A stretch of DNA of 9,774 nt from Oscillospiraceae bacterium (GTDB lineage: Bacteria > Bacillota > Clostridia > Clostridiales > Clostridiaceae): positions 1 through 9,774 of the forward strand of contig WQUF01000374.1 in the NCBI GenBank assembly GCA_009785875.1, written 5' to 3'. Under the pieces are notes generated by a model, which did no database searches, was not told where the DNA came from, and was given only the letters and a program-made list of their open reading frames with translations. Of this stretch, positions 1-6,208 are shown one piece after another (positions within the stretch are counted from its first letter, which is position 1; each line of letters starts with the position of its first letter). The translations under genes and the position numbers were made by a program.

Positions 1-108
1 ATTCGTCTAAATAGTTACAGATTTATGATTGACATTAACATTATAGAGTATTTTTCAAACGGTATCAATAGCTATTTGAAATATGCTAGCTACAACAAAA
101 TTTATTAA
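1..108 (+). CDS. Possible 3' end of an unidentified gene (partial)
   Basis: The first frame is open from base 1 to a TAA at 106-108, giving 35 residues that end in SYNKIY. The peptide mixes polar and aromatic residues (motifs such as NSYRFMIDI) and does not look like translated low-complexity spacer. The start lies outside the window. I do not recognise a family. In DNA this AT-rich an open run of 35 codons can occur by chance, and I see no clear terminator after the stop, so this is only a candidate gene tail. Confidence 0.3.
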   Translation: MRLNSYRFMIDINIIEYFSNGINSYLKYASYNKIY

Positions 109-366
109 AATTCTGCATATATATTAATGAGCTAAACAAATATTATAACCATATTATTTTAAGAAATATTTGTCTATATGAAGCTTAGGTATTTATAGAT
201 AATTTAATGAATATTAAGCAATAACGATCATTTTATAGTATTCGTAAGAAGGGAAAATGTTGCTGGTTTTATTTAAAAATAAATATTTTAAAATTAAAAA
301 AATAATCAACTTTCCTTCTAATCATTCATATTATAAAAATAAAGAATTTTAAATGGAGGAAATATA
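109..366. other. AT-rich intergenic region with no convincing gene
   Basis: This stretch is dominated by A and T runs and has stops in all frames at short intervals. The longest plus-strand ORF starting at ATG that I noticed is 31 codons (257-352). It ends just before the ribosome binding site of the next gene, and its start sits inside an imperfect hairpin (247-262 with 307-319). I could not assign a clear -35/-10 pair for the downstream small gene. The nearest -10-like string is TATTAT at 329-334, without a good -35. Confidence 0.5.
247..319 (+). other. Imperfect inverted repeat upstream of the small acidic gene
   Basis: The left arm 247-262 (AGAAGGGAAAATGTTG) can pair with the right arm 307-319 (CAACTTTCCTTCT). 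There is a 6-bp clamp AGAAGG/CCTTCT, then AAA/TTT and GTTG/CAAC separated by small bulges. The loop is about 44 nt and almost pure A/T. It lies in what should be the 5' leader of the gene starting at 367. No T-tract follows it, so it is not an intrinsic terminator. A regulatory role is speculation. Confidence 0.25.
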
Positions 367-548
367 ATGTCTAAAATTAAAAGATCTAATGTTATAAAAG
401 AGTGGATCTTCAATGATGAAATTGAAAAAAAGAAAAGCCAGCTAAAGCTAAAGTTGTTACCAAAGAAGTTGTATTGCAGGAACGGGATTTCAGCGATAAA
501 GCAAAGGAAGAAATTACTGAAGAAGAGGACCCTGATTTCAAAATTTAA
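367..548 (+). CDS. Small acidic protein, 60 aa, interrupted by a -1 frameshift at A AAA AAG
   Basis: A strong ribosome binding site GGAGG (355-359) lies 7 nt before the ATG. Read straight through, the frame gives 76 residues whose second half is Lys/Leu-rich and unlikely, and it runs across a hairpin to a stop at 597. At 425-431 there is a run of seven A in the phase A AAA AAG. A -1 slip there, or one extra A, instead gives MSKIKRSNVIKEWIFNDEIE, then KKEKPAKAKVV and so on. That product ends in TEEEDPDFKI at a TAA (546-548), exactly at the base of the hairpin at 548-581. The restored 60-residue protein is charged, basic first and acidic at the end, with no signal peptide or membrane segment. 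I do not recognise a family. The gene may be phase-variable, translated by frameshifting, mutated, or the victim of a sequencing error. Confidence 0.6.
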
Positions 549-586
549 ACTGCTGATTATTTTTTTAGTTCATCAGCAGTTATTTG
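548..586 (+). terminator. Hairpin terminator after the small acidic gene
   Basis: A perfect 10-bp stem AACTGCTGAT (548-557) pairs with ATCAGCAGTT (572-581) around a 14-nt T-rich loop. A short T-rich stretch (ATTTG) follows. It begins within the TAA that ends the -1 frame of the small gene, which supports that frame as the real end. On the minus strand the same stem could stop transcripts from the convergent lipoprotein genes. The T-tract is modest, so efficiency is uncertain. Confidence 0.55.
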
Positions 587-597
587 TATATACCTGA

Positions 598-735
598 GTA
601 GTAACAATATTTTTTTGTATATTTATACTTTACCAAATTTCGAATTGTATTTATTTATTTTATTTTAACCACTTGATTTTAGAAAGACCTGTTTATTTTT
701 ACTATGTCCATTAAATTAAATATTGCACATTTTTG
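598..735. other. Short AT-rich spacer between convergent genes
   Basis: This lies between the small acidic gene with its hairpin and the 3' end of the minus-strand lipoprotein gene. I see only A/T runs, no ORF, no RNA gene and no clear additional terminator. Confidence 0.5.
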
Positions 736-1139
736 TCAATTCCAATCTTTAAAATCATATTCCTTATGACTTGAATAACAATAAGAACGTTTAGGTGTTT
801 CTATATAAAGCGTAATAGTAAAATTATCAGTAACTAAGTTTACTAAAAAATTTTTAAATAGCACACTTTGAACATATGAAATTACTAGTTCTTTTATTTC
901 TTTAACTTTTTCATCAGAAATATCTTTCTTTAAATATATTTGTATATATAACATTGTTGGAGTATACGAAAATACTTCACCCTTATAAAAGTACTCACTT
1001 TGTATTTTTATTTCATCTAGTAAATTATTAAACCCCACTGGTTGGTAATAAGTAGCTTTAGCACATGACACCACAAAAAAATCAAAATTATTAATAGGAT
1101 TAAAACCTTTTTATTTATTTTTATTAACACATTATTCAT
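736..1139 (-). CDS. Predicted small lipoprotein, signal peptide frameshifted from the mature part
   Basis: On the minus strand an ATG at 1139-1137 opens MNNVLIKINKK followed by VLILLIILIF, a classic positively charged N-region and hydrophobic core. After a run of seven T (plus-strand A run 1075-1081) the frame is lost. One base over, the sequence reads VVSCAKATYYQPVGF and stays open to a TGA at 736-738. Adding one T joins the halves into LIFFVVSCAK, with a lipobox VVSC, and a mature protein of roughly 110 residues. A GTG at 1074 could start the mature part alone, but no ribosome binding site precedes it and it would delete the signal peptide. The mature part contains an Asp/Lys-rich middle (LKKDISDEKVKEIKELVISY) and ends DFKDWN. 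No family recognised. It lies 66 bp downstream of the larger lipoprotein gene on the same strand, so the two probably form an operon. The site upstream of the ATG is weak (GGTG). Confidence 0.55.
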
Positions 1140-1205
1140 TCTTACACCATTAAAATAGTTTCATTTAATATAAACATGAAAATAATAGCTAAGTTTTATG
1201 CATTA

Positions 1206-2051
1206 CTAGTTTTCTGGTTTATAGATTCCAGCACAGTATATACTATCATCATTAGATAATTTAGATTTATCTTCTGATTTTAATACTGAAAGTGTATAAA
1301 GCCCTTCATTATCCTGGTTAATTGTATCAATTGGGTAAAAAACTATTAAGAAAAAATACTTTTCATTATAAGTTATTACATTATAGTATGCTGTAACCTT
1401 TTTTGTTATATTTTGATAATTATATGTTTCTTCGACAGTTGAACTATCAGGTTCACATGAAATTATTCCCTCTTTAATGTAACTAAATAAGTAGTCTATT
1501 TTTCCATCAAGATCTACGGCTTCATTCAATGCCGATTTTGAAAATAATGCTTTTAAAGTATCTTTATCTTTATTTCTAATAGCCTCAATAACCAGTCCAC
1601 TTAAAGCATTTGCTAACACATCAGAGTCAACCGCATCAAGCATTCGTGTTATAGAGTTTAGAGATAAATTCGGGTTATCAACTAAGCTTGAGTCTTGAGA
1701 CAAACTCGAATTATCACTAAATGAACTCGAGTTATCGCTAATTAAACTTGAATTTTCACTAACTAAACTTGAGTTATCACTAACTAAACTTGAATTTTCA
1801 CTAACTAAACTCGAGTTATCGCTAACTAAACTTGAATTTTCACTAACTAAACTCGAGTTATCGCTAACTAAACTTGAATTTTCACTAACTAAACTTGAAT
1901 TTTCACTAACTAAACTTGAATTTTCACTAACTAAACTTGAATTTTCCAGTGACGTGTCTTTTAACTTTGAGTATTCTGAATTTGTAAATGAACATGAATT
2001 AAATAGGCTCAAGATAACCATTAATATCAGAAAATTTCTTAATTTTTGCAT
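1206..2051 (-). CDS. Repeat-containing surface lipoprotein with DUF5104-like domain
   Basis: The 281-residue protein starts at an ATG preceded by AAAGGAG at 6-7 nt. Residues 1-19 form a signal peptide (MQKLRN, then hydrophobic FLILMVILSLF) ending at Cys20 in LFNSC. Asn at -2 makes the lipobox atypical, but lipidation of Cys20 is still the likely outcome. Residues 37-120 are twelve tandem heptads of the type NSSLVSE or NSSLVSD, forming a Ser/Asn-rich stalk. Residues about 125-281 are a globular domain with NAL..LVIEAIRNKDKDTLK, a FSYIKEGI segment and a C-terminal beta-rich part (YFFLIVFYPIDTI). From memory this resembles the DUF5104 family of Firmicute lipoproteins, function unknown; a profile search would settle it. 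The stalk probably spaces the domain from the membrane through the cell wall. The gene is divergent from the Ca2+-ATPase operon and heads a likely two-gene lipoprotein unit. Confidence 0.85.
   Translation of the reverse strand: MQKLRNFLILMVILSLFNSCSFTNSEYSKLKDTSLENSSLVSENSSLVSENSSLVSENSSLVSDNSSLVSENSSLVSDNSSLVSENSSLVSDNSSLVSENSSLISDNSSSFSDNSSLSQDSSLVDNPNLSLNSITRMLDAVDSDVLANALSGLVIEAIRNKDKDTLKALFSKSALNEAVDLDGKIDYLFSYIKEGIISCEPDSSTVEETYNYQNITKKVTAYYNVITYNEKYFFLIVFYPIDTINQDNEGLYTLSVLKSEDKSKLSNDDSIYCAGIYKPEN
1692..1943 (-). repeat. 21-bp tandem repeats, 12 in-frame units
   Basis: This coding tandem array has a 21-bp unit, which keeps the reading frame and encodes NSSLVS plus Glu or Asp. The Glu units mostly read AAT TCA AGT TTA GTT AGT GAA. 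The Asp units mostly read AAC TCG AGT TTA GTT AGC GAT, which creates CTCGAG in several copies. In the middle of the array they alternate, making a 42-bp higher-order repeat. The units at the C-terminal end (SSLISD, SSSFSD, SSLSQD) are degenerate, which suggests that expansion took place at the N-terminal side. Confidence 0.93.
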
Positions 2052-2085
2052 TATTATCTCCTTTCAAATTTACATCTTACCAATT

Positions 2086-2114
2086 ATTATAGCATAAGTC
2101 ATAGGAATAAATAC
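2086..2114 (-). promoter_or_regulatory. Promoter of the lipoprotein genes (extended -10)
   Basis: On the minus strand TATAAT (plus-strand 2091-2086) is preceded by TGC, giving the extended -10 TGCTATAAT. The -35 region about 17-18 bp upstream (GTATTTA) is a poor match to TTGACA, as often seen when an extended -10 is present. The predicted start lies roughly 30 nt before the lipoprotein ATG at 2051, leaving room for the AAAGGAG site. Confidence 0.65.
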
Positions 2115-2203
2115 ACTAAAATATTTCCTAAAGGGACAAGAATGCCAAAAATATATGCAATAATATATCAATTAGAGAAAGTATAAATATTTATGTTTAA
2201 AAG

Positions 2204-2232
2204 TATTAATTAACGATTCATTATGCTATAAT
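2204..2232 (+). promoter_or_regulatory. Promoter of the Ca2+-ATPase/TerD operon (extended -10)
   Basis: TATAAT at 2227-2232 is preceded by TGC, a perfect extended -10. The -35 region (TATTAA, 2204-2209) is weak. Transcription should start near 2239, leaving a leader of about 79 nt. An imperfect palindrome (ACCAGGTAT, ATG, ATATGGT; 2233-2251) overlaps the expected start and could be an operator. TTATGCTATAATA is shared exactly with the divergent lipoprotein promoter. Confidence 0.7.
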
Positions 2233-2271
2233 ACCAGGTATATGATATGGTGTTATCGAGTTTAGATTAAT

Positions 2272-2309
2272 GTTTCCATGTTAAAAAATTATGATGGTAA
2301 ACAAAGGAG
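2272..2309 (+). promoter_or_regulatory. Leader hairpin next to the ATPase ribosome binding site
   Basis: GTTTCCAT (2272-2279) can pair with ATGGTAAAC (2294-2302), eight pairs with one bulged T (2298) and a 14-nt loop. The stem ends immediately before the ribosome binding site AAAGGAG (2303-2309), 8 nt from the ATPase ATG. The position would suit control of translation, but a stem this AT-rich is weak and may be chance. Confidence 0.3.
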
Positions 2310-2317
2310 TGTGAATA

Positions 2318-4978
2318 ATGCAAAAAAAGTATGGCTTAACAGATGACGAAGTTAAGGCCTCCAGAGAGAAATACGGCGCAAATCTATTGACAAAGAAAGA
2401 GACCGAGACTTTTTGGGGTAAGTATTTAGAAAATTTTCAGGATCCAATAATAAGAATATTATTAGTAGCTTTAGTTGTAGATATAGTGTTTGTAATATTT
2501 GGGAAAGCCGATTGGTATGAAGCTGTAGGAATTTTAATGGCAGTTCTCCTTGCTACATTTGTATCGACATTTTCAGAATATAGAAATGAATCTACATTTC
2601 AAAAATTGCAGGAAGAAGCATCCAGGATTAAGTGCAAAGTATATAGAAACAACGACTTAGTCGAATTACCTTTAGATGACTTAGTGGTATCAGATTGTAT
2701 TCTATTACAAACTGGAGATAAAATCCCAGTGGATGGAATTCTACTTTCTGGGGATATTAAAGTAGATCAATCCACTTTAAATGGTGAGAGCAAAGAAGCG
2801 ACTAAAGAAGTCATGCCTTCTGATTATGTGGATAATTCACAATCTATCGACTTTTTGAATAAATATAATCTATATAGAGGTAGTGTAGTAGTTTCCGGGG
2901 AAGCTATAATGAAGGCAAATGCAGTAGGTGACAATACAGTATATGGAAAGCTTGCAGGAGAGCTTCAAGTTGAAGAAAGAGATAGCCCATTAAAAGTGAA
3001 ACTCTCTAAACTTGCAGATGGAATAAGCAAGTTTGGTTACATAGGTGGGGTTGCAATAGCTATTGCCTTCATGTTTAAAGTTATCTTTGTAGATAATCAT
3101 TTTGATCCTAATTTAATTAATGGATATTTTTCTAATAATTGGGCTGGTGTATTGCAGGATATTTTAAATGCTGTAATAATAGCTGTTGTAATAATAGTAG
3201 TCGCAGTACCAGAAGGGCTCCCACTCATGATCGCAATAGTCTCATCTCTTAACATGAGAAAGATGCTAAACGATAATGTCTTGGTCAGAAAGATTGCTGG
3301 AATTGAGACTGCTGGAAGTTTAAATATATTATTTTCAGATAAAACAGGCACTATTACAAAGGGGAAGCTTGAAGTGGTAACATTTGTAGATGGTGAGCTG
3401 AATGAATATAAAAAGTTTAGCGATATTAAACAGGACATCAGGAACATGTTTAAATTATCTGCTATCTTGAACACTGGTGCTCTTATTTCAGGAGAAGGTA
3501 AGAATAGAAAGATAGTAGGAGGAAATGCTACAGAAAGATCTATCTTAGAATTCTTGAGAGAAGATAATGACTTTAATGATGCTAATATCGTAAAAGTTTG
3601 CAATATGCCTTTTAGCAGCGATAGAAAGTTATCAGCTATTCAAGTTACTGGAAAAGTGAATTTGACTTTTATAAAGGGAGCTCCGGAGAGGATATTAAAA
3701 TACTGCAAATATTATTATGATGAGAAAGGAAAAAAGATACTCTTAACAAATAAAGATAAAATAGATCAAAAGATTACAGAACTATCTGAAAGAGCCATAA
3801 GGGTTCTTGCTTTTGCAACTTGTGAAGGAGATTTAAAAGAAGATAGGCTTCCTTTAGAAGATTTCACTTTAGTTGGAATAATAGGGATTAGAGATGAGGT
3901 TAGAGAAGAATCGATTTCTGCTATTAAAGAAGTTAACAGTGCTGGAGTGCAAGTTGTGATGATAACGGGTGATAGAAAAGAGACTGCTGTCGCTATAGCA
4001 AAAGATGCAGGGCTTATAACGTCAAAAGATGATATTGTATTGACTTCAGATGAGGTACATAAGCTTTCCGATGACCAATTAAAGGAAGTTTTACCTAGAT
4101 TAAAAGTAGTTGCGAGGGCTCTTCCAGATGATAAATCGAGATTTGTAAGGATAGCTCAGGAAAAGAATTTGGTAGTTGGAATGACTGGAGATGGAGTAAA
4201 TGATTCACCTGCACTTAAAAAATCCGATGTTGGATTTGCAATGGGGAGTGGAACTGAAGTTGCAAAAGAAGCAGGAGACATAGTTATCTTAGATGACAAT
4301 TTTCTATCTATTGAGAAAGCGATACTATATGGAAGAACTATATATACCAGCATTCGAAAATTTATCGTATTTCAATTAACAATAAACGTATCTGCAGTGG
4401 GTATTTCATTTTTAGGACCACTTTTTGGAATTGATAGACCGCTTAGTATAACACAGATGCTTTGGGTTAACCTAGTTATGGATACTTTAGCTGCTATTGC
4501 TTTTGGAGGCGAACCAGCTCTTAGAAGGTTTATGGCAGAAAGACCAAAGAGAAGAGACGAAAGCATTGTCAGCAAAAAAATGTGGAGTGAGATATTGATA
4601 GATGGAGTCTTTGTCACAGCCCTTAGCTTAGTTTTCCTTTTGACGAACATCTACAGGCAAAACTTTAGATCGGCACCAAACGAGATATATGTATATACAG
4701 GTTATTTTGCTTTCTTTATATTGACTGCATTGTTTAATGCATTTAATGCAAGGACTGAGAGCTTAAATTTATTTGAGCATATACTGGAAAATAAGAACTT
4801 TATATTCATAATGTCGCTTATACTCGTTGTTCAAATACTCATGACTTATGTGGGTGGTGATGTACTCCGAACTGCCGGGCTAAATGGCAAAGAATGGCTT
4901 ACCGTGATTTTACTTGCGTTTATAATAATTCCTCTGGATCTCATCAGAAAAATCGTGATGAATACAAATAAAAATTAA
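2318..4978 (+). CDS. Calcium-transporting P-type ATPase, PMCA (P2B)-like
   Basis: This complete 886-residue P2-type ATPase pumps Ca2+ out across the cytoplasmic membrane using ATP. An N-terminal cation-ATPase domain (1-42) is followed by M1/M2 (about 44-86) and an actuator domain with NGES at 155-158, in place of the usual TGES. M3/M4 (238-306) carry PEGLP at 298. The P domain has DKTGT with the phosphorylated Asp341, TGD at 550 and TGDGVND at 623-629; the N domain has KGAPE at 453. M5-M10 (about 683-876) include WVNLVMDT, with Asn718 and Asp722, the pattern of plasma-membrane-type pumps that carry one Ca2+ per cycle. There is no long C-terminal regulatory tail. AAAGGAG precedes the ATG by 8 nt. 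It is first in an operon with terD-like genes 18 bp downstream, which supports a role in calcium homeostasis coupled to TerD. Mn2+ or another divalent ion as an extra substrate cannot be excluded. Confidence 0.93.
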   Translation: MQKKYGLTDDEVKASREKYGANLLTKKETETFWGKYLENFQDPIIRILLVALVVDIVFVIFGKADWYEAVGILMAVLLATFVSTFSEYRNESTFQKLQEEASRIKCKVYRNNDLVELPLDDLVVSDCILLQTGDKIPVDGILLSGDIKVDQSTLNGESKEATKEVMPSDYVDNSQSIDFLNKYNLYRGSVVVSGEAIMKANAVGDNTVYGKLAGELQVEERDSPLKVKLSKLADGISKFGYIGGVAIAIAFMFKVIFVDNHFDPNLINGYFSNNWAGVLQDILNAVIIAVVIIVVAVPEGLPLMIAIVSSLNMRKMLNDNVLVRKIAGIETAGSLNILFSDKTGTITKGKLEVVTFVDGELNEYKKFSDIKQDIRNMFKLSAILNTGALISGEGKNRKIVGGNATERSILEFLREDNDFNDANIVKVCNMPFSSDRKLSAIQVTGKVNLTFIKGAPERILKYCKYYYDEKGKKILLTNKDKIDQKITELSERAIRVLAFATCEGDLKEDRLPLEDFTLVGIIGIRDEVREESISAIKEVNSAGVQVVMITGDRKETAVAIAKDAGLITSKDDIVLTSDEVHKLSDDQLKEVLPRLKVVARALPDDKSRFVRIAQEKNLVVGMTGDGVNDSPALKKSDVGFAMGSGTEVAKEAGDIVILDDNFLSIEKAILYGRTIYTSIRKFIVFQLTINVSAVGISFLGPLFGIDRPLSITQMLWVNLVMDTLAAIAFGGEPALRRFMAERPKRRDESIVSKKMWSEILIDGVFVTALSLVFLLTNIYRQNFRSAPNEIYVYTGYFAFFILTALFNAFNARTESLNLFEHILENKNFIFIMSLILVVQILMTYVGGDVLRTAGLNGKEWLTVILLAFIIIPLDLIRKIVMNTNKN

Positions 4979-4996
4979 TAAGGAGATAAATATAAT

Positions 4997-5584
4997 ATGA
5001 GCATTAACTTACAAAAAGGGCAAAGGATTGATTTGACAAAGGGAAATGCTGGGCTTTCTGAGATAATGGTTGGACTTGGCTGGGATCCTGTAGATCAAAA
5101 GGGTAGTTTATTTCACCGTGTTTATCAGATCGATTGCGATGCATCTGTTTTATTGTTAAATGAAAATGGTAAACTTAAAGATAATAGGGATGTAGTTTAT
5201 TTTGGTAATTTAACTCATCCTTCAGGAAGTGTCAATCACATGGGGGATAATTTAACAGGTGAAGGAGAAGGCGATGACGAGCAGATTAAAATAAACCTAA
5301 ACAAGGTACCTCAATATGTTTCAAAACTAGTCTTCGTGGTGAACATATACGATGCTTTTAATAGAAAGCAGAATTTTGGAATGATTAGAAATGCTTTTAT
5401 AAGAATCGTCGATGTGAGAAATAATAAAGAGATCTTAAAATTCTCACTTACTGACGACTATTCTCAATTTACTGATGTGTTTGTAGGGGAAGTATATAGA
5501 CATGATTCTGAATGGAAGTTTACAGCAATAGGTCAAGGATCTAATTATGGCTCTCTACGTGAACTTGTTAAAAAATATTATTAA
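4997..5584 (+). CDS. TerD-family stress protein, divergent paralogue
   Basis: This cytoplasmic TerD-domain protein has 195 residues. It begins like the other two (MSINLQKGQRIDLTKGNAGL, then VGLGWD at 25-30) and keeps the acidic Ca2+-binding loop GDNLTGEGEGDDEQI at 83-97. It differs at the first metal-binding region. The short loop and FDLDA of its neighbours are replaced by a longer segment (31-44) and IDCDA (45-49). It also lacks the GGLAALC ending, finishing instead SLRELVKKYY. This subtype resembles the YceC-like members of Firmicute yceCDE clusters, from memory. It starts 18 bp after the ATPase stop with its own AGGAG (4981-4985). TerD proteins bind Ca2+ and take part in tellurite and general stress responses; the biochemical role is not settled. 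Confidence 0.93.
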   Translation: MSINLQKGQRIDLTKGNAGLSEIMVGLGWDPVDQKGSLFHRVYQIDCDASVLLLNENGKLKDNRDVVYFGNLTHPSGSVNHMGDNLTGEGEGDDEQIKINLNKVPQYVSKLVFVVNIYDAFNRKQNFGMIRNAFIRIVDVRNNKEILKFSLTDDYSQFTDVFVGEVYRHDSEWKFTAIGQGSNYGSLRELVKKYY

Positions 5585-5602
5585 TTAAAGGAGGCAAAAT
5601 AT

Positions 5603-6181
5603 ATGGCAATTTCGTTGACAAAAGGGCAAAAAGTTGATTTAACTAAGACAAATCCTGGCTTAACAAACGTAGTTGTTGGTTTAGGATGGGATGTAAATAA
5701 ATACGATGGTGGTAATGCTTTTGATTTAGATGCTGCTGCTTTTTTACTTGGTGATGATGGGAAAGTTTTAAGCGAGAAATCTTTTGTGTATTATAACAAT
5801 TTGCAAGATGAGTCGGGAGCCGTTAAGCATACAGGAGATAATTTAACCGGGGAAGGCGAAGGGGACGATGAGCAGATAATAGTAAATTTAAAGAATGTAC
5901 CTGCAAATGTACATAAAATTGATTTTACTGTTACAATTTATGATGCTGAAAATAGGCATCAGAATTTTGGTCAGGTTTCAAATGCTTTCATTAGATTGGT
6001 AGATGAATCTAATAACTCAGAGCTTATAAGATATGATTTAAGTGAGGATTTTTCTATTGAGACAGCTATTGTCGTAGCAGAGCTTTATAGAAACGGTGCA
6101 GAGTGGAAATTCAATGCAATCGGCAGTGGGTTCCAGGGAGGACTTGCAGCTCTTTGTAAAAATTTTGGACTCAATGTTTAA
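5603..6181 (+). CDS. terD: TerD-family calcium-binding stress protein
   Basis: This canonical TerD protein has 192 residues, the usual length. VGLGWD (25-30) is followed by YDGGNAFDLDA (34-44), the first acidic site, and GDNLTGEGEGDDEQI (78-92), the second. QNFGQVSNAFIRLVD and GFQGGLAALC are the typical later motifs. No signal peptide or membrane segment, so it should be cytoplasmic. It lies 18 bp after the first terD-like gene with a near-perfect AAAGGAGG, the strongest ribosome binding site in the operon, 8 nt from the ATG, suggesting high expression. It is clearly closer to the third copy than to the first, consistent with a later duplication. Ca2+ binding is known for the family; the specific job here is inferred from the adjacent calcium pump. 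Confidence 0.95.
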   Translation: MAISLTKGQKVDLTKTNPGLTNVVVGLGWDVNKYDGGNAFDLDAAAFLLGDDGKVLSEKSFVYYNNLQDESGAVKHTGDNLTGEGEGDDEQIIVNLKNVPANVHKIDFTVTIYDAENRHQNFGQVSNAFIRLVDESNNSELIRYDLSEDFSIETAIVVAELYRNGAEWKFNAIGSGFQGGLAALCKNFGLNV

Positions 6182-6208
6182 TATTTAATTAAGGGGGAAG
6201 CATTAATT

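Noticed and set aside
29..54. TTGACA at 29-34 as a promoter for the small gene
   Set aside because: The nearest TAT-like -10 is only 14 bp away, poor in sequence, and more than 300 bp from the gene.
1..366. tRNA, rRNA or known small RNA in the left AT-rich stretch
   Set aside because: I found no cloverleaf, CCA end or conserved RNA core, and the base composition is too AT-rich for a stable structured RNA.
548..597. C-terminal 16 codons of the unshifted small-gene frame
   Set aside because: They are encoded by the hairpin and its loop, and the -1 frame gives a better end directly before the stem.
1692..1943. CRISPR-like regular repeats
   Set aside because: The 21-bp units are contiguous, have no unique spacers, and encode an in-frame heptad peptide.
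2239..2317. yybP-ykoY (Mn2+) riboswitch, often found before P-type ATPase and TerC genes
   Set aside because: The leader is only about 79 nt and lacks the GGGGAGUAGC-type conserved core.
3097..4650. Open frames on the strand opposite the ATPase gene
   Set aside because: They lie wholly within a well-conserved gene, have no ribosome binding sites, and encode Ser/Ile/Pro-rich peptides typical of antisense shadows.
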